A model generated the notes under the pieces. That model did not search any database, had not been told where the DNA came from, and worked only from the letters and a program-made list of their open reading frames with translations. The position numbers were made by a program, and so were the translations under genes. From Chaunax sp. Z400 (Eukaryota > Chordata > Actinopteri > Lophiiformes > Chaunacidae), in assembly GCA_037577475.1 (NCBI GenBank), contig CM075187.1, positions 3,511,546 through 3,575,545 of the forward strand: a stretch of 64,000 nucleotides of DNA, given 5' to 3'. Positions 48,498 through 59,850 of this stretch are shown here, in pieces (position 1 is the first letter of the stretch; every line of letters begins with the position of its first letter).

Positions 48498-50218
48498 GTA
48501 GATAATTTTATGTCTTTTTTTTTTTACTGCGTTTTTAGTGTTAACAAAGAGAATCACACCTGCCTCAGAAATAAGAGCGTCGCTCTGCATTACTTGAACA
48601 TCCAGGGGAGAGAAGGTCTAACGCACTAACTACTGTCGTTCTGGTTTCCATTTTGTCCTAAATTATTAATTTGACATTAAAACGACGTTTATTCAACTCG
48701 CCGTTTGTTCCCTGCAAGGTATGTATGTGTTCAAACTGCTCGTTGATATAATAGTTTATATATATAGATATAATTAGTTTATGTCACTGGCTTTATTTCT
48801 AGAGGGGAATAAAGCGTTACGTAATTATAATGGAGGGATCCTGTTGTCGCCATATGCCGTCTGAGGGTCGGAGTTCTTCGGCTTCTCACCGACTAACATG
48901 TTATGTTCAGTAAAAGGTATCTATAAGAATTCCATAGTGGCTGTATGTACAGTATATAAATATTTTATTCTACACATCACCGCACTTAACGATGACGTGG
49001 GCTTTCTCTGAGAGACGAGTGCGTAATGGCACACTGACAAATCCAGATAAATGTAAAGTGATAAACAGCCAGATGCTTTTCAGAAAGCCGTACTGACTCG
49101 TAATTTTAGTTATCTAGTATTACTGCAAATAGATTTGCTGTTTTACTGCAAAGTAAAAAGCAAATCCTAAAAAGTTGAATCCTTTTGTAAAAACACACAT
49201 TTACTCATGAGAACAAATTGTTTTGCTTTAAATGTGTTTAAAAAAGCCTTAAATGCAAAGAAGCAGTGGAATATTTCAATGAAATAGTGAATAAATATCT
49301 AAAATTACATTCTGTAAGATAGTTTTTTGATTGGAAGTGTTGTCTGTCACTCTGCTTTCAAAAATGTAACAGTGTGTTCACACTAAATGCGATTACATAC
49401 AAACTAAATGCAAAGCCGTGGGTTGATGTGAACTTGCACCAGGCGACACAATAAAGCAAATAATGCCGACCTTACACCTAACGACTTCTCAAGACATTTC
49501 ATTGTCACAGACAAATTTCCAATGTCTGAATAAAATCATGATAGTTTTACCAGAGTTGTGGCGTGCTCCCATCATCTCGATCGTTAGGTGAAAGGTGGTC
49601 ATAAAACTCAATCTGAGCTGTCTTAAGTTGGTCTTTTTCTCGTCTAGATGCTCCGATAAAACCAGATGTGTTTAATATTATCATAATCCTTAGTCTTTGC
49701 TTACGCAAATAGTGACGTTTAATCCCGTGAACAACCACTAGATGCGCTCTCTCCAGCACCAAACAAGAAGCAGCACACCGGGTATATTCAAGGGACTCCA
49801 CTGTCTCACAGGTACTGAAAATCTCTCTTCAAATGGCATTACTTGCCATCCCTGAATTCTGATTGGCCACCCCAAGTGCCATCCCATTATCCAAAGATAT
49901 AACTGGCTATCTTCCCGTTAGAGGTGGGATTTAAAGAATATACTTGCATGCTGTTCACAATCTGCTGGTGAACAGTTGACAAAGTGTTTGCCTTGGTACA
50001 GACCGAAATGTCATGTAGGCCTATACATTCACTGCTAGTGTGCCCTTTTTTTGTTTTTTTGCTGTTAGTGATGCAGATGACTGTTGCAAAAACATATCAG
50101 TGTGTGCATGCCTAAGGTTTCAGAGGATAGATGCAATCACATTAGTGCAAGACACAGGTCACTTATACTTATGAATGTGAACCGTCAAGATAACCTAATG
50201 TATGTCATTGTCTTGCAG
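48498..50218 (+). other. slc7a4 intron between untranslated and first coding exon
   Basis: 48498-48840 and about 49900-50200 align with the second copy (62910-63230 and 63640-63990). The segment 48840-49900 does not, and may contain insertions; 49470-49800 has balanced composition but I recognise no gene or element in it. Confidence 0.5.
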
Positions 50219-50286
50219 CTTCACAGGCAGTTAATGGATCCAGTGTAACTATTACAACACAAGTTGGCTCATCTGATTCTGTAGCT
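50219..50286 (+). promoter_or_regulatory. slc7a4: slc7a4 5' UTR part of first coding exon with a short uORF
   Basis: Follows acceptor cattgtcttgcag. An upstream ATG at 50234 opens a four-codon uORF (Met-Asp-Pro-Val, stop at 50246-50248) ending 38 bases before the main ATG; it could lower or modulate translation. Confidence 0.5.
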
Positions 50287-51268
50287 ATGGCAACTTGTCC
50301 AAAAGGCTGCACCCCAGTGGTGCGCCTTTGTCAGAAACTGAACCGACTCAAGACACTGGATGATGACATGATGACCACGTCACTGAAACGCTGCCTCTCC
50401 ACCTTGGACCTGACTCTGTTGGGGGTTGGTGGCATGGTGGGCTCTGGGCTTTATGTCCTGACAGGAACAGTGGCTAAAGACATGGCTGGGCCTGCTGTCG
50501 TCATATCTTTCCTTTTAGCAGGTATTGCTTCTCTTCTGGCCGCCTTTTGTTATGCAGAGTTTGGAGCACGCATCCCCAGAACAGGATCTGCCTACATGTT
50601 TACCTATGTCTCTGTGGGAGAGATCTGGGCCTTTCTCATTGGTTGGAATGTCATTCTGGAGAACATGATTGGTGGCGCTGCTGTGGCACGTGCCTGGAGT
50701 GGCTATCTGGACTCCATTTTTAACCACGCAATGCAGAACTTTACAGAGACGCACATTATACGGTGGAACACGCCCTTTGTTGCCCATTACCCAGACATCC
50801 TTGCAGCAGGGGTTATAATTGTTGCCTCACTTTTTATTTCTTTTGGAGTGCAAGTGTCCTCTTATCTCAACCATATTTTCTCTGTTATTAGTTTGTGTGT
50901 CATTGTTTTCATTCTGATTTTTGGTTTTATTTTGGCTGAACCAGTCAACTGGAGCCAGAAAGAAGGAGGTTTTGCACCTTTTGGCATATCTGGAATACTG
51001 TCAGGCTCAGCCACCTGCTTCTTCGCATTTGTGGGATTTGATGTTATTGCATCTTCAACTGAAGAGACAAAGAACCCACAGAAGGCTGTTCCCATTGCCA
51101 CTGCGATTTCCCTTGGTCTGGCAGCAACAGCATACATCCTGGTCTCCACAGTCCTCACACTCATGGTGCCCTGGCATACATTAGACCCCAACTCAGCTCT
51201 AGCAGATGCCTTCTTCCGCCGTGGTTACAGTTGGGCTGGAGTTATTGTGGCAATCGGTTCCATTTGTG
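50287..51268 (+). CDS. slc7a4: slc7a4 coding exon 1 (residues 1-327)
   Basis: Holds the N-terminus and roughly the first eight membrane segments; ends GSIC plus one base before gtgagt. Reading through the donor adds only a short tail and a stop, so the exon end is set by the splice site. Confidence 0.95.
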
Positions 51269-53803
51269 GTGAGTGTCCACCTTTAGAAGTTTGACAGTTG
51301 TATTACGATAAGATAAGATAAGATAAGATAAGATATCCCTTTATTAGTCCCACAGTGGGGAAATTTACAATATTGCAGCAGCACAGTATACAAAAACACA
51401 GCAGGAAGAGGGGAAATAATATTTTTAAAAATACAATACAATAAAGGAGGGGGGTAAAGTGTCTCAAAAATATTTCACATTACATCATGCTTAACAAAAG
51501 AAGACTTTGCACATTTATTTTCAGGCAGGTGCGAAGGAAAGGGTTGAGTCGATAGGAACTTGGAAAAGGAATTCCCGCAGGCTGTCTGATTTACAGAATC
51601 ACATTTCTTTGAATCGTATTGGGACTAGATATTCATCAAGCAAAAACAAAAATTGGCTCGATGAAGGTCTACGATAAAGGTGTAGTACAGAAGCGTCACA
51701 AATAAATGTGATTCTGCACGTTAGAGTGTGTGCGGGAATTTCTTTTCTAATTGGCTGCACAGTGCTTAATGTTCTAATAATAACTCCCTGTTCTGATTTC
51801 TAGGTATGAACACTGTGCTGCTCAGCAATCTCTTCTCCCTCCCTCGGATTGTGTACGCCATGGCAGAGGATGGTTTGTTCTTCTCCTTTTTTGCACGGGT
51901 CAATCCCGTCACCAAAGTCCCTGTCAATGCAATATTGGCGTTTGGGGTCTTCATGGCCATATTAGCTCTCATCTTTGACCTGGAAGCCTTGGTTCAGTTC
52001 CTGTCCATCGGCACCCTCCTGGCATACACGTTTGTAGCAGCGAGTATTATTGTGCTGCGCTTCCAGCCTGAGAAAACCAAGGGAACTGCCTCAACATCTC
52101 CCAACCCTAATCCTGATCCTGCCCCCACAGAGTCTCAGACCATAATGGAGGACAGTGGGGAGCTGAAGCAGTACGAATCCTTCTCTGACAAACTCCAGTT
52201 GGTGGACATGCAGACGACAAGAGAACGACGTGGGGTGGGGCAGCTGAAGGCCTGCTTAGAACCATACCTGGGCAGGCTGCTGGGGGGCTATGAGGCAGGT
52301 GAGGTGGTGGCCTTCTGCGTCACGACTATGATTGTGAGCTCAGTCTCCTTCTGTGCTGTGTTGGAATTTGGAACCAAACAGCTGCACCTGCCGGTCTGGA
52401 GCTTCGCATTGCTGCTGGTGATTTTTAGCTTGGCTTATGTTCTCAGCCTGGCTCTCATTTGGCTTCACGAGCAACGAAACGACACCAAAACGTTCCAGGT
52501 GAGCTTTCAGGTTTTTACAACTCAAGAAAACTACCTATGATTGGTGTATCACTGATGGTTTACTGTTCTATGGTTTTACAACTATTACACAACTCTGAAC
52601 ACTTAATCTTAATTGAATATTTACACTTCTTTTTAGCTAGCTACTGATACTTTTATTTGTCGTACAACAATGTCAGCGGTAATTGTTCTGGTACAGCCTA
52701 GACAATGTTATTGTCAAGAAAACTACCTATGATTGGTGTATCACTGATGGTTTACTGTTCTATAGGTACCTTTGGTTCCATTGACTCCAGCTGCCAGCAT
52801 CCTCTTTAATGTATTCCTCATGATGAAGCTCAGCCAACTAACCTGGGTTAGATTCTTCATATGGATCGCTGTAGGTAAGAAGGCACCGGGTAGAAAATGG
52901 AGTGACCAGAGAAAAACTTCTCCCCTCTGTGGTACAGTTTCTCAATCGTCTTCCTGCATACTAAATACATTTTTCTCAACTAATAGGTTGACAAAATATA
53001 TTTTGTTACCTGTTAAGTGCTCTGAGAACTACCCTTACGACCTCCTCTCTACATCAGCACTGCTTAGTAAGCTGTCAATCATAATTTGGTTTAATCAGAT
53101 TAATCCAAAGGCACACATGGAACCAGTTGAACGTTGTCTCACTGAGCATATTTGAATAGACATCTGACTTCTGCTGCCAGTGAACCTACTGTACACAAGT
53201 CTGTTTCGTCATCAGATCAAACAAAAACTTTCTTTACTCTTTGAGAATAGAGAGAGCTTTCCTCTGAGGTTGTAGATGACAGACAACATTAAAGCCCTGT
53301 TAGCAGTAAGTAAGGGATCACTGGGGAAAGAAGTTTAGCTGCATTAGCTTAAAGCTTCTCTGGACCCGTAAACCCTTTAAGCAATACTGTCAGACTGTAG
53401 TAAGTTAACAGGATGCACATACATTGACAGGGCTCTCGACTCTTCATTTCCCTAGAGATAGAAACGGCCACTTAACTTCCATATTGGCCATTTAAGGAAA
53501 AAAGAAAAAACGGGATTTCTTCGTTCGACTCACATATGAATGAGAATCTACACTGACATACAGTTACAACTGTTTTGTGCTCCCCCTTTTCCAGGTCTCC
53601 TTGTGTATTTTGGATATGGGGTCTGGCACAGTAAGGAGGGCATGAGGGAGCTGCAGCCCAAAGACATGGCTGCCCGGTACGTGGTTCTACCCAGCGGCAG
53701 CCTGGTAGAGACAGTGCAGTCTGTCCAGCCTGATGGACAAGTGGACTCGTCACACCACAACAACCCCCCCACTGACACTGAGGAGTATAGAGGACAGAGA
53801 TGA
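50287..53803 (+). CDS. slc7a4: SLC7A4, cationic-amino-acid-transporter-like membrane protein, complete
   Basis: This is the fourth member of the CAT subfamily of APC transporters; mammalian SLC7A4 resembles CAT1-3, but arginine transport by it has not been demonstrated, so its substrate is open. Four exons (50287-51268, 51804-52498, 52766-52874, 53595-53803) join to 664 residues (human 635). The chain opens VRLCQKLNRLK, then LKRCLSTLDLTLLGVGG; the glycine-rich first helix GVGGMVGSGLY is at 46-56, followed by CYAEFGARIPRTGSAYMFTY, a possible N-glycosylation site in NFTET, GFDVIASSTEETKNPQ, and SLPRIVYAMAEDGLFF. About 14 hydrophobic segments are present, as in CATs. The long cytoplasmic loop near 420-470 is Pro/Asn/Ser-rich and unlike human. 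The tail includes MMKLSQLTWVRFFIW and LLVYFGYGVWHSKEG. The ATG at 50287 was chosen because the family N-terminus begins a few residues before ARLCQKLNRLK. Confidence 0.96.
51306..51530 (-). mobile_element. LINE-type 3' end with (GATAA)n tail in slc7a4 intron
   Basis: Begins with GATAA units, then tatccctttattagtcccac and agtggggaaattt, a widespread fish retroposon 3' end read on the minus strand. The same tail, diverged, ends the SINE at 60811-61048. The left boundary in the body is uncertain. Confidence 0.6.
51804..52498 (+). CDS. slc7a4: slc7a4 coding exon 2 (residues 328-559)
   Basis: Acceptor tttctag, starts G|GT ATG AAC (GMNTVLLSNLFSLPRIVYAM), ends KTFQ before gtgagc. Contains the variable loop TASTSPNPNPDPAPTES. 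Confidence 0.95.
52523..52573 (+). repeat. 50-base direct repeat, copy 1 (acceptor lost or absent)
   Basis: From caagaaaactacctatgatt to ctgttctatgg; nearly identical to 52715-52765, ending tatgg where the other ends tatag. It starts inside the read-through just after the exon 2 donor. Confidence 0.95.
52715..52765 (+). repeat. 50-base direct repeat, copy 2 (used acceptor)
   Basis: Same text as 52523-52573, ending ctgttctatag immediately before exon 3; this copy supplies the functional 3' splice site. Confidence 0.95.
52766..52874 (+). CDS. slc7a4: slc7a4 coding exon 3 (residues 560-595)
   Basis: Encodes VPLVPLTPAASILFNVFLMM then KLSQLTWVRFFIWIAV. Its acceptor (ctatag) lies at the end of a 50-base segment that is repeated 192 bases upstream. 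Confidence 0.95.
52875..53594 (+). other. slc7a4 last intron
   Basis: Non-coding. The open frame 52772-53155 is exon 3 read through its donor in another frame. Nothing else recognised. Confidence 0.7.
53595..53803 (+). CDS. slc7a4: slc7a4 coding exon 4 (residues 596-664, stop)
   Basis: Acceptor ttttccag; GLLVYFGYGVWHSKEGMREL then the C-terminal tail AARYVVLPSGSLVETVQSVQ, matching human HYVVFPRGSLEETVQAMQ. TGA at 53801-53803. Confidence 0.95.
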
Positions 53804-56800
53804 TGTGACTAAATCTAGTCAGGGGTACTGCCTCGTATTATCTGTTCTCCCCCAATCATATGCTGTACTATTACTTGTATCTCACTCCCTTTAGCGTGTG
53901 ATCGGCAGTCTTTACTCGTTGCTTTGCAAATGTTAGCGCACCACAGGGTGCGATGCACGCTCTCTGTCTCGATGTGAAGCATATTTGTATATCATGTAAT
54001 ACTCGAATGTACTGTAGAGAGCTTTATTACTGTCCTGTGACTGAAAATCATCAAAGTTGTTATATTCGTTAAGACCACCTCTTTTCTTGCAACCTTGATA
54101 GTTTGTCAGAATCTGTCGTTATTCGTTATATTCTGTTCTCCACTCAGTGGATTCATTTTTTAAAGGTATACTATGCTGGATAAAAACAATATATAGATTC
54201 ATCCAAAAAATGTGGCAGTGTATTTTTTCTAGACCCTGCCCCTCTGCCTGTAGTTTCTTCTTTTCTTGGTATTTTGCTTTGTTCGGGATGTTTCTGGACC
54301 TTAAACCTTTGGGCATTGGATGTGTAACTCCCCAGCCAATCACAGTGTGCCAGTTTACATTGTTGTGTCTGTCCTCTTGGATCTCGATCTGTTGTGGATT
54401 ATGAGGCGCCAAAGCAGACGAAGGCTAGTGAAAATTGTTAGAGCAAACAAATGTATGAGGGAGGTTGAAGGTGTGCAATAGAGTACCACGCGAGAGAGAT
54501 CGAGTTATTATTGTGCATGAAAATGGATGAGTTCCACCTAGTTAGATTGATCAATTATGTCAACATGTTTTGTCAATGTCATGTTTTACCCTCTACGTAC
54601 GTAAATGGATATGTTTGTCCACAAACAGTCTATCCGTCGACCCGTACGTACTTCCGTACGTACTTCCGTATGTCCTCTACGTCCTCTACGTCGACATCAA
54701 TACGGCCTCAGTGGGGCAGTGAAGTTTAAAAAGTTTTGTCAACAACAAATGCGGCGACGGCCGTAGGAGGTTGTGATAATGTACCTAGTAAATACAAAGC
54801 GGCAAAAGCGGAGGTAACAATGTAGTATGAGGTCATTAAATTCATCGAGACTGGAGGACAGAGTTTTTACACTTTATCAGTCGACAGTATAAGGCAGGCT
54901 TTCTCACACAGTAACTCGGTCTCGCTCATGCATTAAAACTCAGTATTCTCTCGCTGTATAACCTAGTCTCTCTCAAGCAGTATCTCTGTCTCTTGTGCAG
55001 TAACTCGGTCTGTCTTGCGAGGTAAAATAATCTCTCTCATGTAGTATATAACCCAGGGTCTCTTGCGGAGTACCTTCGTTTCTCTCCTGCACTATAACCC
55101 AGTCTATCGTATGCACTACCTTGGTCTCTCTCACACAGTTACACAGCAGCTCAGTCACTGACGCAGTATAACCCAGCGTCTCTCATTCAGTACCTCACTC
55201 TTTCTCGCATGTGAATCCATGTTTGACAATTTATGCATCTCTATTTTCTTGTTGATGTGTCCTAATGGATGTGTAAAATGCTGCAGGTGTGTGTGTGTGT
55301 CTGTCAGCCAAGGGCAGGGCTGAGTTTAACATGCAAACAGAAGAACTGTGGATAGGATCGGCATTTTTTTCAGGTGGAGGTGTGGGTGTGTTTATTCATG
55401 ATGTAGAACATAACCACCATGAAACACTTAAAAAATAACATTTTATTTCTCTCATTTACTGTTTAGTTCTTGCTGACTCCGCTCCCTCTCCTCATTCACT
55501 CTGAAGCTCACTCGACCAACAAACAGCAACTGACCAATCCTACATAGTATGCCCTTAGAGTTTAACACAGACCTGCAGCCAACCCACTGCATTTTTAGAA
55601 GATAGGATTTTGAGTTTATTAAACACTCATTTGTTGCGTGTTTTGATTAAGCAGACGTATGCACAGATGTTTGATAGTTTATGTTCTTGCCTTTATCTTA
55701 ATTTCTCCTCCCCAAAGCCTCAGGAGAGCCTACAGGATCTCATCATTCAGATCCTCTTAGTCCATCTCCTACTTCTGGTACTGGTAGACAAAGTATAATA
55801 ATGGTTTCTGGCTAATGATTTCATCCTATATTCTAACCTATGTATTAATTTTTCTATGATCAATATTGATACTTTGCTTTTGTACAGATCGAAAAAGCTT
55901 CACTTTTTCTCAGTTTCCATTTTTGTGTGACGTGTGAATTCATGTTCGCCTTTTAATTGGCTGAACAACACTTCAGTGATTCCCTTAATCCCTTTTAACC
56001 TCATCCCTTGACCCTTTTGTTGTGTCACTGATCTTGTTCTTGTGCTGTATTCTCTCACGCACATTTAGACACCAGCCATCTCCCTTTTCCCCCTGTTAGC
56101 ATGAGATTTGAAATGAACGCTCAGAGATTATTGATCTTTTACATGCCATATGACTGATTTCTTGATATAACCTGATAATTAAATTGTTGGATAAGACAAG
56201 CACAAATTCAAGCACCTTTTCAGTGGAACTCTCCACGCACAAGGTAGAGTCTCGTTTTTCAGGCAGACGTTGGTATTAAACCTGGTTTTTGCTGCATCTC
56301 TGTAATCCCTGTAGATTTGCATCAATCCCTGTCACCAGTCTGCAGCCTGACCTAGATTAGAGAAAGGCACATATGTGAGAATACTCACATCATACAGATA
56401 ACATTCCCACAGCCGACACTTGTAGACAACAGTGTCAGGAAGTGAACATGATGTGTTAGTTTTAATTACATAGGTAAATGTATTCAACAAAATGTTGTTA
56501 TTGTCATTTTAGTTTGTGTTTGCATGTGTTACATAAGAAACCAATGGCCTTAAACATGTTGTAATCAAAACAGACGGATTCCAAAGTTATTCAGTCTTGA
56601 TGATTTAGTTATTTTATTTGTTTGTCTGACTGATAAAAACTCGGAACACAAACCTTCAAGCTTTCTAATTATTAAACCAAAATAAACATGGAAGACAATA
56701 TTCATTTTAAAGATAACTTTGGCCTCATCTCCAAAAGGAGACAGGTTCAAGAGAATTTTCTTCAATTTTGCAAATTTAGAATTATTATTTGGTGATTTTG

Positions 56801-57060
56801 TGTCACAGTTATGCTTTTGACATTGTGGCCAGTGGCAGATACTGAAACCGCTGTGCTTTCTTTAAGTTCAATGTTCTCTCATGTCTTTCTCTGTGTTTTT
56901 GGAAGTTAATTATAAAATTGTTTTATCATTTTTTCTGAATATTATTGTACTCTGTACTTACACTTTGTGTTCTCCCATCCTTCCGTTATAGTGTATATCT
57001 GTATAAAATGCAAAAGACTGTGTTATGAAAAGAAAAATAAATGTTTTGAAGCAGCATTTA
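53804..57060 (+). other. slc7a4 3' UTR (possible) and downstream DNA
   Basis: No coding exon. A strong AATAAA at 57036-57041 with a GT-rich downstream stretch could end a long 3' UTR; shorter ends are possible. Contains short CGTACGTA-type repeats (54590-54680) and a minisatellite (54905-55212). Confidence 0.5.
54905..55212 (+). repeat. Degenerate minisatellite, ~25-base unit
   Basis: About a dozen diverged units of the type gcagtataacccagtctctc plus tcat (for example near 54908, 54955, 55045, 55095, 55160). Spacing is irregular, 20-35 bases. Confidence 0.8.
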
Positions 57061-57464
57061 CAGAATTCTAACATGTGGAATAACTGACCGCACTATCACC
57101 TTGAGGAATGACACCCTACAAAGCTGAGAATACATTGATAATGAAGTTGTTTCAGAAGAGCTTTTAGTTTACTTTGTCCAGAGGATAAGTTTGTAGAACG
57201 TCACAGTATAAATACACTAATGGCTGCAGCAACAAAAAAGTGATTTGCAGAATTGTTGTGACACGCAGATTACTAATTATACAAACATTACATCGTATGA
57301 AAAATTAAAGCCATATTTCACATTTTGACTACCACACACAGAATGTCTACATAGCATGACTGAATTTTGTGTGCCTGATATTGTGAAATACACACAAAAG
57401 AGAGAGCTATGTTTAAGTTGCAGCAACAAGTGCTTCTGTACTTTTTCTGTGTTTTCCAAATCGC

Positions 57465-57884
57465 TCTGTGTGAGCAGAGCTCTCTCCGTCACATGCACAT
57501 GTGCTTGAACTCGTGCACCTTCCACGGATGGTTTGCACACTGACCCTCTTAGCTTAGTGGCTACAGTGAGGATTTCAGTTTAATAAAGAGTGTAAAGAAC
57601 GTCCTCTTGAATCAATTTGGGTCTCAGGGCTTCTGAAGACTTGGATTACACCATAAAGGATGCACGGCACCATTTTGTGTCTGTTTTCGGTTTGTTTTTA
57701 TAAATTTTAAAACAAGTCCCCATCATCTCTGGCTTTTTTTAATGGAACCCTGCGGCGCTAATTTGCTGTGAAGCTCCAGAAATGTTTTGTTGACTTAGGT
57801 AAAGTTACCCAAATTCCCACACGCATGGGGTTGAGTAGATAATGACTCAGTTGTCATTTTTGAATGAACTGGTCGTTTAAGCCA
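57465..57884 (+). mobile_element. MITE family copy e
   Basis: Near full-length internal copy: gtgtgagcagagctctctcc, gtggctacagtgaggatttc, gacttggattacacca, aaaacaagtccccatc, gtgaagctccagaaatgttt, gagtagataatgactcagtt, and a decayed right end gaatgaactggtcgtttaag. Confidence 0.75.
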
Positions 57885-58905
57885 TGCGAGATCTCAGATG
57901 TCACTTTGACTTTTGAGTCAATTTAAATACGCGATTAAACGCTGGACTGAAAGCCAGTAACAGAAAAACTGAGGCTGAATTGAGTAAAATTACATGTACT
58001 GCTTTAGTATATGCAGTTTCAGTGGAATATTATTTAGTTGCATCTGTTGAATCAGTACAATGACAATTCTTTCTTCAGCACACAACTTCAAAACAGACAT
58101 GACTGATCTCATATCCAGTCAACAGTTACACCACTCGAAGTGAGTGCTAACGTGACTCAGTAGTTAATCTTAGTGCTGATATAAAGTTCACTGGTGCCTG
58201 TGGTTTCAGACTATCTTAATTTACATGCTTGTAAGGGTTAACCCTCAGGTCATAGCTGTCTTGTAAAGCCATGAAATGATTATTCAGGTGTTCGTTCAGG
58301 TAGTATTGGTGAGAGACCAGACAGAGGGTGATTAGTAATGTTAATCAGTCTCAGTGTGCTCGTGACATCTCAGATGATGTGTGGTGCAAACAACAATGAC
58401 ACTGATCTGCATTGCGTATGTGGCCTATTGAGGATTTACTAAGATCTACAAAAGACTAGAATAAAGGTATGCGGTGATTCAGCAGAGCACGAATCCTATG
58501 TTTCCATGGAAACTCCTCACCTTTCTCAGATAGCACTTAAAAGCCCTCCGCAAATCTATCCCAGTCATTGCCTGTGTGACAAGCAAGGTTTACTCAGAAC
58601 CATATGACTCCTGTTAAGTTTGCCAATTCAAATAAATCCAGGTCTGTTTGCGAAACATGTCATATATCCAGAAGCCTGATATGCAACAACTCAACGCCCT
58701 GTTTTAATGACAGTAAAATAACTTGTATGCAGTACGTTAATTATCCATTTACTATACTGTAATATGAGATGTATTTGCACCAGTGGTTAACCCTCCATCC
58801 TAAGTGTGCATAAGGACAAAGTAAAATTGCTGTACATCTTTGCTGCCAGAGATTCCTCACACACAGCAGTGTTCTTTCTCTCAAATGCAAGACTGTCGTG
58901 AATGT
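57885..58905. other. Intergenic DNA, nothing recognised
   Basis: Balanced to AT-rich sequence between MITE copy e and the LINE fragment; no exon, repeat or RNA identified. Confidence 0.6.
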
Positions 58906-58907
58906 GT

Positions 58908-59500
58908 TCAGGGTTTCATCTGTACCTCTGGTTCAACCTCCTTGAGTGAGCGAGACGAGAACCACTGCCTGTATTTGTGTGTGTTGTAGCAGTGGAGTTG
59001 AGTTGAAGAGTTTGAATGTGAAGTGGATGCGATGAAAGAGAGGCAGTGGTGGTGGACATGTGATCGATCCCCTGACCCAGCTGACTCCACACCACTTTCT
59101 CTCCATCCTGCTTCCACTCCTGTGTTAATGTATCCTAGCTGCGCTGCACTGCTGCTCAGCCTCACCTGTTGCCTCCTGTCAGTCAGGAAATTTGTAATCC
59201 ACTGACAGGTGGAGGCGGGCACAGTGAGCTGAAACAGGAGCCTTGCATATGTCCCTGAGGATTTGAGGTGTTGCAGGATGTAATGCAGTCCCATGTTGAC
59301 TGCATCATCCACTGACCTGTTTGCCCTGTAGGCAAACTGCAGGGGGTCCAGCAGGGGGCCTGTGATGTCCTTCAGGTGGTTCAGCACAAATCTTTCAAAG
59401 GATTTCATGACCACAGACGTCAGGGCAACAGGCCTGTAGTCATTTAATCCTGTGATGGAGGGGTTTTTTTGGGGACCGGGATGATGGTGGAGCGTTTGAT
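58908..59500 (-). mobile_element. Non-LTR retrotransposon reverse-transcriptase fragment
   Basis: The minus-strand frame reads GLNDYRPVALTSVVMKSFER, then LLDPLQFAYRANRSVDDAVN and ASTCQWITNFLTDRRQQVRL, the fingers and palm-proximal part of a fish LINE reverse transcriptase. The stretch that should hold the first catalytic aspartate is deleted (ARLLF joins directly to QLTVPAS), and the YADD-type motif is absent. A dead 5'-truncated and internally deleted copy; the clade (L2/Rex1-like) is a guess. Confidence 0.85.
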
Positions 59501-59537
59501 TAATTAAAGAAGAAAAGAAAACAATGCTTAATGCCAT

Positions 59538-59850
59538 CTGTGATCTAAAGTTACATTTTTAATTAGAATGCATGACTCCGCCAATGTCAAAAAATCATAC
59601 CGTGTATCTCTTATCATACCATATATTTTGAAAAAGTGATCACTCCGTAAATAATGATCACTCCTTATAAATACATATTTTGATCCTGCACTGCACTATA
59701 CACACTCATAGATATCAAAACAATAAATTTGTGTGATTTTCTTTTTACATCATGAACAATACATCATTTATTTCTACCACATACGTTTTCTCGTTATCTT
59801 CTGTTTTCATTTTATTCATCAGGAATGTCGTATAAACATATTAACCATTT
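59538..59850. other. AT-rich spacer before the duplicated block
   Basis: AT-rich with repeated atcatac/tcactcc words; nothing recognised. The duplicated block starts at about 59853. Confidence 0.6.

Larger units (their letters stand above)
43412..50200 (+). repeat. Segmental duplication, copy A (intact dgcr6, slc7a4 5' part)
   Basis: Three collinear blocks match copy B: 43412-45925 with 59853-62390, 48240-48840 with 62690-63230, and about 49900-50200 with 63640-63990. Homology includes introns and promoters, so this was a DNA-level duplication. Confidence 0.9.

Noticed and set aside
58908..59537. 209-residue ORF as an intact reverse transcriptase gene
   Set aside because: It lacks both catalytic aspartate motifs and has an internal deletion; a dead LINE fragment.
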